Source of the DNA: Nocardia sp. CY41
GTDB lineage: Bacteria > Actinomycetota > Actinomycetes > Mycobacteriales > Mycobacteriaceae
Direction: 5' to 3'
DNA: 64,000 nucleotides
Assembly (NCBI RefSeq): GCF_009829325.1
Contig: NZ_VUOS01000007.1
Span: forward strand, 248,001 to 312,000
The position numbers were made by a program, and so were the translations under genes. Positions 44,855-55,541 of this stretch are shown piece by piece. The stretch's first letter is position 1; every line of letters starts with the position of its first letter. Under the pieces are notes generated by a model that was not told the origin of the DNA, did no database searches, and saw only the letters and a list, made by a program, of their open reading frames with translations.

Positions 44855-45038
44855 TTCGATGGGTAGCGCGGCGAGAAATGCGGTCCGATTCGCCGGGAGT
44901 GTGCGGGGTCACGGAGGTTGCGTGCCCCTACGGATCGGCTGGTGGCAAGATGGAGGAATAGCAGCCTGCCGAGTGGTGTTGACCGACACGACCCGTGCGC
45001 TGTTCACGGGTTGACCACAGGTTCCTCGAGGAGAGTTC

Positions 45039-45389
45039 ATGACTGTGCAGAACGAGACCGCCACCCACGGTGTGACTCTGACCGACGCCGCCGCCGCGAA
45101 GGCGAAGGCACTGCTGGACCAGGAAGGTCGCGACGACCTGGCGCTGCGGATCGCGGTGCAGCCGGGTGGTTGTGCGGGCCTGCGCTACCAGCTGTTCTTC
45201 GACGACCGCTCGCTCGACGGCGACCTGACCGTCGACTTCGGTGGCGTCACGCTGGCCGTCGACCGGATGAGCGCGCCGTACGTGCAGGGCGCCTCGATCG
45301 ACTTCGTCGACACCATCGAGAAGCAGGGCTTCACCATCGACAACCCGAACGCCACCGGCTCCTGCGCCTGCGGCGACTCCTTCAACTGA
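45039..45389 (+). CDS. A-type iron-sulfur carrier (HesB/ErpA family)
   Basis: This 116-residue protein has the three conserved cysteines of the A-type scaffold: GGCAGLRYQLFF and the C-terminal SCACGDSF (C-x-C). It receives Fe-S clusters from the SUF system and delivers them to apo-enzymes. LipA, which uses two [4Fe-4S] clusters, is one plausible client encoded in this window. GAGGAG precedes ATG 45039. It matches Rv2204c in place and size. Confidence 0.93.
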   Translation: MTVQNETATHGVTLTDAAAAKAKALLDQEGRDDLALRIAVQPGGCAGLRYQLFFDDRSLDGDLTVDFGGVTLAVDRMSAPYVQGASIDFVDTIEKQGFTIDNPNATGSCACGDSFN

Positions 45390-45539
45390 GGTAATGGCCT
45401 TCCGGCGCGGCCGCGGAGGTCGGCCGTGTTCGAACGGAACAGCTGATCTCGTGAGGACATGGGTAACTCGTCGGGAACGCCCAGGACCCGAGCGGCACTG
45501 ACGTAAGACCTGAACGCAAATCCGGTGTCGCTCAACTAG

Positions 45540-46610
<1,071 letters not shown>

Positions 46611-46623
46611 TCGATCGTGATCG

Positions 46624-46661
46624 ACCGAAGGCGCGTACCCGGCCGGGTACGCGCCTTCGGT
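46624..46661. terminator. Bidirectional terminator between adoK and asnB
   Basis: A perfect 17-bp stem (46624-46640 with 46645-46661) with a GGCC loop lies 13 bases from each of the two convergent stops. Confidence 0.85.
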
Positions 46662-46673
46662 CCGTTCCGGCCC

Positions 46674-48617
46674 CTACAGCGAAACCGGATACGCGGGCTC
46701 TTGGATGTCCGGCTTGATCCGGTCCTCGACGAAGATGCCGTGCCAGACCATGAACACCAGCAAGGTCCACAGCCTGCGGCTGTGATCGGCGGTCCCGGCG
46801 CGGTGCGCGACCAGCATCTCGCTGATCGCGGCCTTGTTCAGCAGGTGATCGGTCTGCGATTCGGCGATCTGCTGCTGCGCCCAGTCGTAGAGCTCGGTGC
46901 CGCGCAGCCAGTGCCGCAGCGGGACCGGGAAGCCGAGCTTGGCGCGGTGCAGCACGTGCGGCGGCACGATGCCCTCCAGTGCCTGACGCAGCGCGTACTT
47001 CGTGGTCTCCTTGGTGATCTTCTGGTCGAACGGCAGACCCTCGGCCGCCTTCAGCACCTCGGCGTCCAGGAACGGCACGCGCAGCTCCAGCGAGTTGGCC
47101 ATGGTCATCTTGTCGGCCTTGACCAGGATGTCGCCGCGCAGCCAGGTGAACAGGTCCAGGTGCTGCATCCGGGCCACCGGGTCCCAGCCGCGCGACTGCG
47201 CGTACAGCGGCGCGGTGACGTCCTGGTGGGTCCATTCCGGCCGGAACTCGCGCAGCACGGCGCGCAGCTGGGCGTCGTTGAAGCTGCGCGCGTTGCCGTA
47301 GTAGCGCTCTTCCAGGGTGAGCGAGCCGCGGTGCAGCAGGCTCTTGCCCCTGGTGCCGTCCGGAATCCGGTCCGACAGCTTGCCCGCCAGCCTGCGCAAG
47401 CCGCGGGGCAGCTTCTCGAAGGGCTTCAGCGACAGCGGCTCGCGGTAGATGGTGTACCCGCCGAACAGCTCGTCGGCGCCTTCACCAGAGAGCACGACCT
47501 TGACGTGCTTGCGGGCCTCTTTGGCGACGAAGTACAGCGGGACCAGCGCCGGGTCGGCCACCGGGTCGTCGAGGTACCAGACGATCTCGGGGATCGCCTG
47601 CGCGAACTCGGCGGGAGAGACGACCTTCACCACGTGGCGCGCACCGATCGCCTCGGCGCTCTCGGCGGCGACGTCCACCTCCGAGTAGCCCTCGCGCTCG
47701 AACCCGGTGGTGAACGTGATCAGTTTCGGGTTGTGCCGCATGGCCAGCGCCGCGACCGCGGTGGAGTCGATGCCGCCGGACAGGAACGAGCCGACCGTCA
47801 CGTCCGCGCGCATGTGCTTGGCGACGGAGTCCTCGAGCGCCGCGGCGATCTCCCGGTAGCGCGCGTTCGCCGATCCGGGGGTGAACGGGCGCACCGGGAA
47901 CTTCGGAGTGAAGTACCGGGTGACGGCCGGAGCCGCGCCGGGCCGCACGGTGGCGTAGCTGCCCGATTCCAGCCTGCGCACGTCCTTGTGCAGAGTCTCC
48001 GGTTCCGGCACGTACTGCAGCACCGTGTAGTGCTCCAGCGCCCGCGGATCGAGCGCGTCGCTCAGCTCCAGCACGGGCAGCAGTTCCAGCAGGCTCTTCT
48101 TCTCGCTGCCGAACGCGGTGCCGCCGGGCCCGGTGGCCAGGAACAGCGGCTTGATGCCGAACGGGTCGCGGGCCAGGAACAGCTCCTGGGTCTCGGTGTC
48201 CCAGATCGCGAAGGCGAACATGCCGCGCAGCCGCCGCACCGCCTCCGGACCCCAGTAGTGGAACGCCGCGACGATGGCCTCGCTGTCGCCTTCGGTCTGG
48301 AAGATCGTGCCGTCCGGGAACTCGGCGGCATGTGCCTCGGCGAGCTCCGCGCGCAGTTCCAGGTAGTTGTAGATCTCGCCGTTGAAGGTGAGCGCGTAGC
48401 GTTCGGGCTGCCCCGGCGGGCCCCAGCGCAGCGGCTGGTGCGAGTGCTCGATGTCGATGATCGACAGGCGGTTGAAGCCGAAGATCACATGGTCGTCGTG
48501 CCAGGTACCGCGCTCGTCCGGGCCGCGGTGACGCACACAGTGCAAGGCCTCGTAGACCTGCTCCACCGTGCCAGGTGCCGCCTCGTCAGATGCCAGGAAT
48601 CCGAGCAGTCCACACAC
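46674..48617 (-). CDS. asnB: Asparagine synthase (glutamine-hydrolysing)
   Basis: This 647-residue enzyme uses an N-terminal glutaminase domain (1-220) and a C-terminal ATP-dependent synthetase domain (about 250-580). After removal of the first residue, the catalytic Cys2 is exposed (VCGLLGFL from GTG 48617, which decides the start). Further motifs are [21 protein letters not shown], the PP-loop [16 protein letters not shown] and [14 protein letters not shown]. It matches Rv2201 and lies back to back with ctaC, as in mycobacteria. Besides asparagine supply, actinobacterial AsnB homologues can amidate peptidoglycan or metabolites, but nothing here points to that. Confidence 0.93.
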   Translation of the reverse strand: MCGLLGFLASDEAAPGTVEQVYEALHCVRHRGPDERGTWHDDHVIFGFNRLSIIDIEHSHQPLRWGPPGQPERYALTFNGEIYNYLELRAELAEAHAAEFPDGTIFQTEGDSEAIVAAFHYWGPEAVRRLRGMFAFAIWDTETQELFLARDPFGIKPLFLATGPGGTAFGSEKKSLLELLPVLELSDALDPRALEHYTVLQYVPEPETLHKDVRRLESGSYATVRPGAAPAVTRYFTPKFPVRPFTPGSANARYREIAAALEDSVAKHMRADVTVGSFLSGGIDSTAVAALAMRHNPKLITFTTGFEREGYSEVDVAAESAEAIGARHVVKVVSPAEFAQAIPEIVWYLDDPVADPALVPLYFVAKEARKHVKVVLSGEGADELFGGYTIYREPLSLKPFEKLPRGLRRLAGKLSDRIPDGTRGKSLLHRGSLTLEERYYGNARSFNDAQLRAVLREFRPEWTHQDVTAPLYAQSRGWDPVARMQHLDLFTWLRGDILVKADKMTMANSLELRVPFLDAEVLKAAEGLPFDQKITKETTKYALRQALEGIVPPHVLHRAKLGFPVPLRHWLRGTELYDWAQQQIAESQTDHLLNKAAISEMLVAHRAGTADHSRRLWTLLVFMVWHGIFVEDRIKPDIQEPAYPVSL

Positions 48618-48982
48618 GGCGTCGGCAACCTCATTTCTCGCAGTCGGGATACGCGCCCACCGGGTGGGGCGCCAGGGGACGAAATCTAGTGTCCGAGTAT
48701 GCCGCACCACCGGCGTCCGCGCGTCGTGCGCATCACGACCCGGGCGGAATCGCTGGTGACGGTGATCGCGGCGGGCTCGGCGAGGTGTCGAAGCCGACCC
48801 GACGACGAACGGGGGGTGCGTTTGGTCTACGCTGCGTAGTACTCAGGTCTCTCTCAGGCGACCCGCGCGGAACGCGCTGGCCCGGAGGGTGCCCTGAAAC
48901 GAGCTTAGAACGTATCGTCGGGGCCGATCGCAGCCCCGAACGATGCACTGTCGGAATGTGTGGCGACCAGGAAGGCGTGAGC
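48618..48982. other. Divergent promoter region asnB / ctaC
   Basis: About 365 bases carrying the promoters of two divergent housekeeping genes. No clear consensus boxes or inverted repeats could be assigned. Confidence 0.4.
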
Positions 48983-50074
48983 GTGGCGCACAAGGCGAGC
49001 GAAGAGATCGGGGCACGACCCGCCCGGGGTCGGCAGGGCCGCATCCTTCGGCGGGCCGGGCTGGCGGTGTCCTTGGGGATCACCGCGCTGCTCGTCTCGG
49101 GCTGCTCGATCGACAATGTTTGGCTGCGGTTCGGCTGGCCGTCGGGCATCACGCCGCAGGCCACTCGGATGCGGGAGCTGTGGACTTGGTCGGTCGTCGC
49201 CGCGCTGGCGATGGGCGTGCTGGTCTGGGGCCTGACCTTCTGGACCGTCGCGTTCCACCGCAAGAAGGCCGACTCCCCGGAGTTCCCGCGCCAGACCGGT
49301 TACAACGTGCCGCTGGAGCTGACCTACACGGCGATCCCGTTCGTCATCATCGCCGTGCTGTTCTACTTCACCGTGGTAGTGCAGAACTACGTGCACGAGA
49401 AGGTGGACAACCCCGACGTCACCGTCGACGTGACCGCCTTCCAGTGGAACTGGAAGTTCGGCTACCGCAACGTCGATTTCAAGGACGGTTACAAGTTCGA
49501 CGGCATCGACGCCTCGCGTGAGGCGCTGAGCCAGGAGCAGCTCGAGGCGTACGAGGAGCGGACCAAGGACGGTCACCCGCAGCCGGGCCCCGTGCACGGC
49601 AAGCCGGAGAACGACATCCTGTCCTACCTGCACTACGACAAGGTCGAGACGATCGGCTCGAGCAACGAGATCCCGGTCCTGGTGCTGCCGACCGGCAAGG
49701 TCATCGAGTTCCAGCTCGCCGCCGCCGACGTGATCCACGCATTCTGGGTGCCGGAGTTCCTGTTCAAGCGCGACGTGATGCCGAACCCGAAGGAAAACCA
49801 CTCCGACAACGTCTTCCAGATCACCAAGATCGAGAAGGAAGGCGCGTTCGTCGGTCGCTGCGCCGAGATGTGCGGCACCTTCCACTCGATGATGAACTTC
49901 GAGGTCCGCGCGGTCACGCCGGAGAAGTTCACCAAGTACCTGGACGCGCGCCAGGCGGGCAAGACCAACGCCGAGGCGCTGGAGTCCATCGGTGAGTCCC
50001 CCGTGGCCACGTCCACCACGCCGTTCAACACCAGGCGCGACGTCAAGAGCGCGGCCTCGGCCGAGAGCAAGTGA
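48983..50074 (+). CDS. ctaC: Cytochrome c oxidase subunit II
   Basis: This 363-residue subunit of the aa3-type oxidase has a lipoprotein signal (LLVSGCS). Two membrane helices follow ([21 protein letters not shown] and [19 protein letters not shown]), then the periplasmic CuA domain. The copper ligands are visible in [12 protein letters not shown] and [13 protein letters not shown]. It takes electrons from the cytochrome bcc complex. GTG 48983 is chosen because AGGAAGG lies seven bases before it, and earlier starts overlap that site. It is followed 14 bases later by ctaF. Confidence 0.95.
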   Translation: MAHKASEEIGARPARGRQGRILRRAGLAVSLGITALLVSGCSIDNVWLRFGWPSGITPQATRMRELWTWSVVAALAMGVLVWGLTFWTVAFHRKKADSPEFPRQTGYNVPLELTYTAIPFVIIAVLFYFTVVVQNYVHEKVDNPDVTVDVTAFQWNWKFGYRNVDFKDGYKFDGIDASREALSQEQLEAYEERTKDGHPQPGPVHGKPENDILSYLHYDKVETIGSSNEIPVLVLPTGKVIEFQLAAADVIHAFWVPEFLFKRDVMPNPKENHSDNVFQITKIEKEGAFVGRCAEMCGTFHSMMNFEVRAVTPEKFTKYLDARQAGKTNAEALESIGESPVATSTTPFNTRRDVKSAASAESK

Positions 50075-50088
50075 GGATTTGATCTGAC

Positions 50089-50505
50089 ATGAAGATCGAA
50101 GCGCGGATTTTCGAACTGCTCACGGTGTTCTTCATCATCGTGGCGGTGGTCTACGGCTTCTTCACCGGCCAGTCGCGCACCGGCGTCGAATGGGCGGGCA
50201 CCACGGCCACGGTGCTGACCGCGGGCCTGTCGCTGATCATCGGCACCTACTTCCGATTCGTCGCCCGTCGTCTCGACCTGCGCCCGGAGGACTACGAGGA
50301 CGCCGAGATCGTGGACGGCGCCGGTGACCTGGGCTTCTTCTCGCCCGGCAGCTTCTGGCCGATCACCCTGGCCGCCGCCGGTTCGGTGACCGCCCTGGGC
50401 CTGGCGTTCTTCCAGTTCTGGTTGATCGGCATCGGCGTCGTCTGCGTCCTCGCCGCGGCCGCCGGTCTGGTGTTCGAGTACTACCTCGGCCCGGAAAAGC
50501 ACTGA
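50089..50505 (+). CDS. ctaF: Cytochrome c oxidase subunit IV (actinobacterial)
   Basis: This 138-residue protein has four membrane helices and the typical start [19 protein letters not shown] and [21 protein letters not shown]. It is the small actinobacterial subunit of the aa3 oxidase within the bcc-aa3 supercomplex. In mycobacteria an mmpS3-type gene and the qcr genes lie beyond it. Here a terminator and an accessory region follow. Confidence 0.95.
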   Translation: MKIEARIFELLTVFFIIVAVVYGFFTGQSRTGVEWAGTTATVLTAGLSLIIGTYFRFVARRLDLRPEDYEDAEIVDGAGDLGFFSPGSFWPITLAAAGSVTALGLAFFQFWLIGIGVVCVLAAAAGLVFEYYLGPEKH

Positions 50506-50519
50506 GCCGAAGACTTGCC

Positions 50520-50555
50520 GAAACGGCCCCACCGGAGATCCGGTGGGGCCGTTTC
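50520..50555 (+). terminator. Terminator after ctaC-ctaF
   Basis: A 16-bp perfect inverted repeat (50520-50535 with 50540-50555) with loop AGAT lies 14 bases after the ctaF stop. Confidence 0.88.
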
Positions 50556-50598
50556 TCGTGTGTGGTGGTCGACCCGGGGGACCGGGGCCGCACCTGAT

Positions 50599-51270
50599 AT
50601 GAAGGTGCGGGTGGGACGGAAGAAGTTGCTGGAGCCGACTCTGCAGGCTTTGCCGCACGGGCCGCACGGTCTCGCTCGCGACCTCGTGACGGGGTCGCAG
50701 CGTGAGCGGCTGCTGTTCGGCGTGACGGTCGTCGTCGCCGACCGCGGCTATCTCGACGCGACGGTCGCGGACATCGCCGCGTCGGCCAAGGTTTCGCGTC
50801 GTACGTTCTACCAGCACTTCCCGGACAAGGAAGCATGCTTTCTCGCGGCGGCCGACACCGGTCGCGATCTGATGATCGACCATCTCCGGCAAGTCATGCG
50901 GCAGATCCGGTCGGAATCGGTGGAGCCACAGGAAGCGCTGCGCCGCGGCATTCGCGAGTACCTCACCCTGTTGCGTGACGAGCCGTCGTTCGCCCGTGCG
51001 TTCTATCTGGAGACCGCGGTCGCCGGGTCGCGCGCGCTCGAGTCGTTCGAACGATGCCAGCGCTGGTTCGCCGGGTTCCTGCGCTCGTGGCGTGCGGAGG
51101 CGGGCCCCGCCGATCCCCCGGTCCCCGACTACGCGTACCTGGCGGTGACCGACGCGACCAACGAGGCCGTCCGCCGCACCCTCCGTGCCGGAGGCGACCT
51201 GCTCGACCTCGAGGACGCCGTCGTGCACATCCATCTCGCGTTGCTCGGGCCGACGGCGTCCGCCGACTAG
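50599..51270 (+). CDS. TetR-family regulator
   Basis: This 223-residue protein starts at ATG 50599. The HTH is ATVADIAASAKVSRRTFYQHFPDKEACF (about 55-82), followed by an all-helical ligand domain. There is an unusual 30-residue basic N-terminal arm before the HTH. The stop overlaps the convergent beta-helix gene by four bases. Its target may be the gene set to the right, but no operator could be recognised. Confidence 0.82.
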   Translation: MKVRVGRKKLLEPTLQALPHGPHGLARDLVTGSQRERLLFGVTVVVADRGYLDATVADIAASAKVSRRTFYQHFPDKEACFLAAADTGRDLMIDHLRQVMRQIRSESVEPQEALRRGIREYLTLLRDEPSFARAFYLETAVAGSRALESFERCQRWFAGFLRSWRAEAGPADPPVPDYAYLAVTDATNEAVRRTLRAGGDLLDLEDAVVHIHLALLGPTASAD

Positions 51271-52364
51271 GACACGACCCTGTCGCCGGCCCCGGTGAGG
51301 TTGCAGGAAGCATCGTCGCTGGTGTTGCCGCCTTCCGACACGATCGTCGCGAAGACCTCGACGCAGTTGACCACCGCGGCGCCGGATCTGTTGCCCAGCA
51401 CGGTGGAGTTGCGCAGGACGACTCGGCCCACCGGGATATCGACGAGATCGGTCACCTGGCGTGGCAGGGTGTCGAGGTAGGCAGGCGCCACGTTGATGCC
51501 GCTGCCGCCGTCCGAGGCGGTGTTCCCGGTGAGTGTGACGCGGTCGAAGGTCACCACGCCCCGGCCCCGGACATCGACGCCGCCGCCGCGTCCGGCGAAG
51601 CCCCCTGGGCGGTACCAGACTCCGGGATCGACCACGCGGTTGTCGGAGATCGTGGAGTCGGTGAAGGTACAGGTGTTGTCGCATCGCACACCGCCCGCCT
51701 CGCCGGAGGAGTTGCCGGTGATCACCGTATTCCGCGTGTGCAGGTCCGAGCCCGGCACGTTGAAGATGCCGCCGCCGTACCCGGCGCTGTTGTCCCGGAC
51801 CACGACGTCGTCGAGTACGAGATCCGACGAATTCGCTATGCCGCCTCCGCCGGTGTCGTAGAAGGGGATCTCGTGCTGGGCGGTGCGTCCGCCGGTCACC
51901 GTCAATCCGGTCAACGTCGTGGGTGCGGCGATACTGAGCACCCGGTCGATTCCATTCGCGTCCAGCACTGTTCGCTCGCGGCCCGCGCCGCGCAACGTCG
52001 TCGGCGCGGTGAGGTTCAGGTCTCCTGTGGTGGCGTCCGGGTTGCGGCCCTGCACCTTCCGCTGGTCGGGGCCGATCGTCAGGACGTATCGCCCGGCGGG
52101 AACCACGATCGTGCTCCCGGGATGAGCGTTGGCGGTCTGCACGGCGGCGCGCAGTGTGCAGGCGCCCGAAGGCGTGCGGCATCGCCCGTTTCCGGGATCG
52201 GCCGCCGCCTCGTCCACTGTGCTGTCCACCGTGATCACACTCGGCGGATCTCCCTCCGGTGTGGTGTCGGCATAGGCCGCTCCGGGAAAACCGGCCGCGG
52301 TTCCAGCGACCAGGGCTGTGACAGCGATTGCGCCGACCGCCGCGGCGGATGTGCTCGTCCTCAT
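51267..52364 (-). CDS. Secreted CSLREA-like parallel beta-helix protein
   Basis: This 365-residue protein has a Sec signal peptide (VGAIAVTALVAGTAAGFPGAAYA) that supports ATG 52364, with ATG 52388 as an alternative. The start of the mature part has a CSLREA-type block (GRCRTPSGACTLRAAVQTANAHPG). Repeated right-handed beta-helix coils then run along the whole chain (LTGLTVTGGRT, VLDDVVVRDNSAGYGGGIFN, TVITGNSSGEAGG). Six or more Cys residues could form disulfides. It is exported and probably binds or cleaves a polysaccharide, but no catalytic residues are evident. Confidence 0.78.
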   Translation of the reverse strand: MRTSTSAAAVGAIAVTALVAGTAAGFPGAAYADTTPEGDPPSVITVDSTVDEAAADPGNGRCRTPSGACTLRAAVQTANAHPGSTIVVPAGRYVLTIGPDQRKVQGRNPDATTGDLNLTAPTTLRGAGRERTVLDANGIDRVLSIAAPTTLTGLTVTGGRTAQHEIPFYDTGGGGIANSSDLVLDDVVVRDNSAGYGGGIFNVPGSDLHTRNTVITGNSSGEAGGVRCDNTCTFTDSTISDNRVVDPGVWYRPGGFAGRGGGVDVRGRGVVTFDRVTLTGNTASDGGSGINVAPAYLDTLPRQVTDLVDIPVGRVVLRNSTVLGNRSGAAVVNCVEVFATIVSEGGNTSDDASCNLTGAGDRVVS

Positions 52365-52494
52365 GAAGTCTGATCCGATCACGAACATGGAGTGGGGTAC
52401 GCCCGCGTGCAAGTAGGGAACGCGAGTGTTTACCACTATGTCGGACACGGCCCTGCGCCGCTGGCGTTTCCGTAATCCGTTCGGTAGAGGCAGG

Positions 52495-53880
52495 TCAGGA
52501 GCGTGCGGGCGGAAGCGGGACGGCCGCGGGTCGCAGTGCCTGCGCACCATCGGGCGCGCCGGTGGAGGCTGCGGTGGTTGCCGCTTCCTCCGAGAGCGCG
52601 GTCTCTGTCTCGTCATCGACTTCGAGTTCCGCGGGGAGCACGCGCATTCCGATCACGGGTGAGCACGCGAAGACGATCAGAGTCGACGCCGGGAAGGCCG
52701 CGGCGATCAACAGCGTCGTCGCGGCCGAGAGGTGGCTCGCCGCTAGGCCGCCGGCGAGCGCGCCGATCGGAACGATGCCCAGGGTCGCGAACCGCCGGGA
52801 AGCGCTGACACGGCCGAGCAGCCGATGCGGTGTCAGGCGAGCGTGCATCCCGGAAGTATTCACACTGATGACGACCAGGAGGAACGACAGCAGGAACACC
52901 GCGGCGGCGTAGGAGATCCAAGCCGGGACCGGAAGATGTGGCGCGAGCGCCGGCGCGGCCAGCGCGGCGGCCATGGCGAAATAGCCGGTCACCTGCGTGC
53001 GGATCTCGCCCAGTGCCCGTCCGATGTGCTGGCCGACCAGCGATCCGACGAAGCCTCCTGTCGAACCGAGCGCGAGGGCGTAACCGTACTGGCCGGCGGA
53101 GAGTCCGCATTCACGCAACACGTAGACCGCGATCACCGCGTTGTACATACCCGCGCCGAAGTTCAGCAGCACTCCGGCTGTGACCGTCGCGCGCAGGATG
53201 CGGTGTCCCGCGACGTACCGGAGACCTTCGCGCACAGCCGTGCCGAATCCGGCCGGTTCGCTCGTGCCGGTCTTGTCCGAGCGGCCTTCGGTGATCCGCC
53301 AGACGAACAGCGTGGAGACGAGGCTGACGGCCCCCGCGACCAGGAACGCCACCGCCGCGGAGGTGGCGGCGATCAACTTCCCGGCGGCAGCCGGAATCGT
53401 CGCGCTCGTGACGGTGTCCACGGATTGCAGGCGAGCCGACGCATCCGAAACCCGTTTGCGCCCCACCAGGCTCGGCAGGATCGCGGTGTGTGCCACGTCG
53501 AAGAAGACGTTGGCCGTGCTGACCGCCGCTCCCACCAGCATCAGCTGCCAGATCGCGAGCACACCGAGGAAGTAGGCGAGTGGGATCCACATGACAGCGG
53601 CCAACCGGACCAGATCCGAGACGAGCAGGACGCGCTTGCGGCTCCACCGGTCGACCCATACGCCGACAGGCAGCGCCACCACCAGATACGCGGCGCGGGA
53701 CAGGGCGGCGATCACGCCGACTTGGAACGGGCTCGCGTGCAGGACAACGACCGATGTGACGCTCAGCGCCACCACCGTCGTGTTGGAAGAGATGTCCCCG
53801 AACGCATTCGCCACCCACAACGCCCGGAAATCCGGCTCCGCGAGTACCCCCCGCAAGCGCATCCGATGTATGCTCCACAC
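52495..53880 (-). CDS. MFS exporter next to the RiPP cluster
   Basis: This 461-residue membrane protein has 12 predicted helices and is of the macrolide-efflux-like MFS type (start FRALWVANAFGDISSNTTVVALSV, loop motif VGVWVDRWSRKRVLLVSDLVR between helices 2 and 3). Such pumps expel drugs or secondary metabolites. It is divergent from the CysO-like gene with a 57-base gap, so it may export the RiPP product or serve as self-resistance. GTG 53880 has a TAAGTT box eight bases upstream. Confidence 0.85.
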   Translation of the reverse strand: MWSIHRMRLRGVLAEPDFRALWVANAFGDISSNTTVVALSVTSVVVLHASPFQVGVIAALSRAAYLVVALPVGVWVDRWSRKRVLLVSDLVRLAAVMWIPLAYFLGVLAIWQLMLVGAAVSTANVFFDVAHTAILPSLVGRKRVSDASARLQSVDTVTSATIPAAAGKLIAATSAAVAFLVAGAVSLVSTLFVWRITEGRSDKTGTSEPAGFGTAVREGLRYVAGHRILRATVTAGVLLNFGAGMYNAVIAVYVLRECGLSAGQYGYALALGSTGGFVGSLVGQHIGRALGEIRTQVTGYFAMAAALAAPALAPHLPVPAWISYAAAVFLLSFLLVVISVNTSGMHARLTPHRLLGRVSASRRFATLGIVPIGALAGGLAASHLSAATTLLIAAAFPASTLIVFACSPVIGMRVLPAELEVDDETETALSEEAATTAASTGAPDGAQALRPAAVPLPPARS

Positions 53881-53888
53881 GGGCGGGA

Positions 53889-53894
53889 AACTTA
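53889..53894 (-). promoter_or_regulatory. -10 box of the MFS gene
   Basis: TAAGTT ends eight bases before GTG 53880 in the short divergent gap, so the message is probably nearly leaderless. Confidence 0.4.
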
Positions 53895-53937
53895 CCGAAG
53901 TACCGTCCCTATATCCAGCGGGGAGGGGAGTAACGGG

Positions 53938-54225
53938 GTGGACAGGGAAATCGGTGCGACTGTCGTGTTGCCGACGATGCTACGGCCACATGCGGCAGGT
54001 AATTCGAAAGTGTTGTGCAGCGGCTCGACTGTCGGGGAAGTTCTGGACTCGCTGATTCGTCAACATCCCGCTTTGAAGACGCGTATCACGACGGGGGAAA
54101 ACGACATCCGGCGTTTCGTCAACGTGTACGTGGAAGATGAAGACGCGCGCGCGCTCGGTGGTGTGGCCGCTCCGATTCGGCCCGGAGCGACGGTAACCAT
54201 CTTGTGCGCGGTAGCCGGTGGTTGA
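53938..54225 (+). CDS. CysO/ThiS/MoaD-like sulfur-carrier protein
   Basis: This 95-residue ubiquitin-fold protein follows M. tuberculosis CysO closely: TVVLPTMLRPHAAGN at the start, STVGEVLDSLIRQHP in the helix, RRFVNVYVEDEDARALGG and TVTILCAVAGG at the end. The terminal Gly-Gly is where a MoeZ/ThiF-type enzyme adds adenylate and then sulfur to give a thiocarboxylate. GGGGAGGGGAG lies seven bases before GTG 53938. CysO normally serves cysteine synthesis with CysM and Mec, and neither gene is here. Its place beside TfuA and YcaO genes suggests that it supplies sulfur for thioamide formation. TfuA is known to release sulfide from thiocarboxylated ThiS in the methanogen McrA system. Confidence 0.85.
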   Translation: MDREIGATVVLPTMLRPHAAGNSKVLCSGSTVGEVLDSLIRQHPALKTRITTGENDIRRFVNVYVEDEDARALGGVAAPIRPGATVTILCAVAGG

Positions 54226-54242
54226 CATTCGGCCGGCCGATA

Positions 54243-55541
54243 ATGCGCGAATATTTTGCGATCCTGTTGCTGATCGGAATTATCGGGCACATCGCCTATT
54301 ACGTCGTTCGTGACGGACCGGGCCATCTACGTTCGACATTCGCACCGGCGTTGGGGGTGCGGATACCTTCCCCCCTGAACAGCGTCTGCCACGTCGTTGC
54401 TCCTGTAGTGCTCTTCGGGGCGGTGTGGGTGGGAACAGTTCCGGCCTCTATCGCGGCCGTGCTGGTGTTCACTGCGTGGCTGATGTGTCAGCCGCACCGG
54501 CTTTCGAACCACTTGGCGTTGTCCTGGATGGCATTGACCTCGCTGATCTTCGCCGCGTCCGAGCCCGCCACGGCGATGCGGTGGCTGCTGGCGATCCTGT
54601 ATCTCTCGGCAGCGGCGATCAAAGTCAACCGAGAGTTCTTGTCGGCCGAGGTGAGTGCGGCCAAATTCATGCTGCGCAGGTATGCCGCCCGGATGGGCTT
54701 CGCGGCCCCCGAGCCGGTCGTGCGGATTGCTCCGTGGATAGCCGTGCTGAGCGAGACCGGGATCGGTGTTCTCGTTCTCACGCCGGGTGGGCTCTGGCCG
54801 GCCTTCGCGCTGGCGGCTGTCGTGCATCTGGCCTTCGGCATGCTGGGGAACTTTCACTTCTCGTTGTTGGTGCTGGCCCCGTGGGCGCTGGCGCTTTCGG
54901 CGGATGGTCGCCTGGACGAGGCGGTGATCGCCGCAACGGTCGTGTCCGTGATCGCCGGTGGGCTCTGTGGCTGGTTCCTCACCTCGGCCGAGGTGTTCTC
55001 ACACCGCCGCGCCGGGCGAGGGGTGAACGCGACGCTAGGTGCCGCCTACGGCGCGGTCTGCGTGGGAATAGCCGGAACGGCACATCCCTCCGCCCCGGTA
55101 GTGCACGCGGCCGCACTGGCACCGATCGTGCTAGGAGGACTCAATTTCGGGCTTCTCCTCATCGGTGTCAAGTCCGAATGGGCGTTCTCGATGTTCTCGA
55201 ACACGCGTCCCTTCTGGACCGGGCGGATAGCGGGAGTTCCGGTTCCCTGGCGCGAAACTTACTTTCACGTGATCGTGCCGTCCGACGTGATCGCCTCGAT
55301 CGAAACTCCGGCCCATCTTCGCAGCAAGATCTCGGACCGAACTTCGGTCTTCAGCGCTGCGATGGCGGCAGAGTTACAGAGGCTGGCTCCTGGGCGCATT
55401 GTCGTGCGGCGTGCGCGGCTCGACAGGGATCGAATGCTGTTCGTTCCGGATGACCCCGGTGCTGCCGATCTTCCGAAACGGGGGATTTTTCGACACCCCC
55501 CGATCCTGTCGCGCGATCTGCGTCTTCCTTACTATGGTTGA
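54243..55541 (+). CDS. HTTM-like multi-pass membrane protein of the RiPP cluster
   Basis: This 432-residue protein starts at ATG 54243, 17 bases after the carrier gene. It has about eight to ten hydrophobic helices. The middle stretch LAILYLSAAAIKVNREFLSAEVS and the following HLAFGMLGNFHFSLLVLAPWALA resemble the HTTM/vitamin-K-carboxylase-like membrane fold. A hydrophilic C-terminal domain of about 120 residues ends the protein. HTTM proteins have unknown or oxidative/carboxylase-type roles. Here it could modify, carry or process the peptide at the membrane. Codons are visibly less G/C-biased than in the core genes, a sign of recent transfer. The end overlaps the convergent hydrolase gene by 10 bases. 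Confidence 0.6.
   Translation: MREYFAILLLIGIIGHIAYYVVRDGPGHLRSTFAPALGVRIPSPLNSVCHVVAPVVLFGAVWVGTVPASIAAVLVFTAWLMCQPHRLSNHLALSWMALTSLIFAASEPATAMRWLLAILYLSAAAIKVNREFLSAEVSAAKFMLRRYAARMGFAAPEPVVRIAPWIAVLSETGIGVLVLTPGGLWPAFALAAVVHLAFGMLGNFHFSLLVLAPWALALSADGRLDEAVIAATVVSVIAGGLCGWFLTSAEVFSHRRAGRGVNATLGAAYGAVCVGIAGTAHPSAPVVHAAALAPIVLGGLNFGLLLIGVKSEWAFSMFSNTRPFWTGRIAGVPVPWRETYFHVIVPSDVIASIETPAHLRSKISDRTSVFSAAMAAELQRLAPGRIVVRRARLDRDRMLFVPDDPGAADLPKRGIFRHPPILSRDLRLPYYG

Noticed and set aside
46617..48689. 690-codon plus-strand frame opposite asnB
   Set aside because: A shadow of asnB. No recognisable domain, and it would overlap the 17-bp terminator and a clear enzyme gene.
52825..53937. Upstream extension of the carrier-protein frame opposite the MFS gene
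   Set aside because: Only the last 95 codons match a known fold and have a ribosome binding site at GTG 53938. The rest is antisense to MFS.
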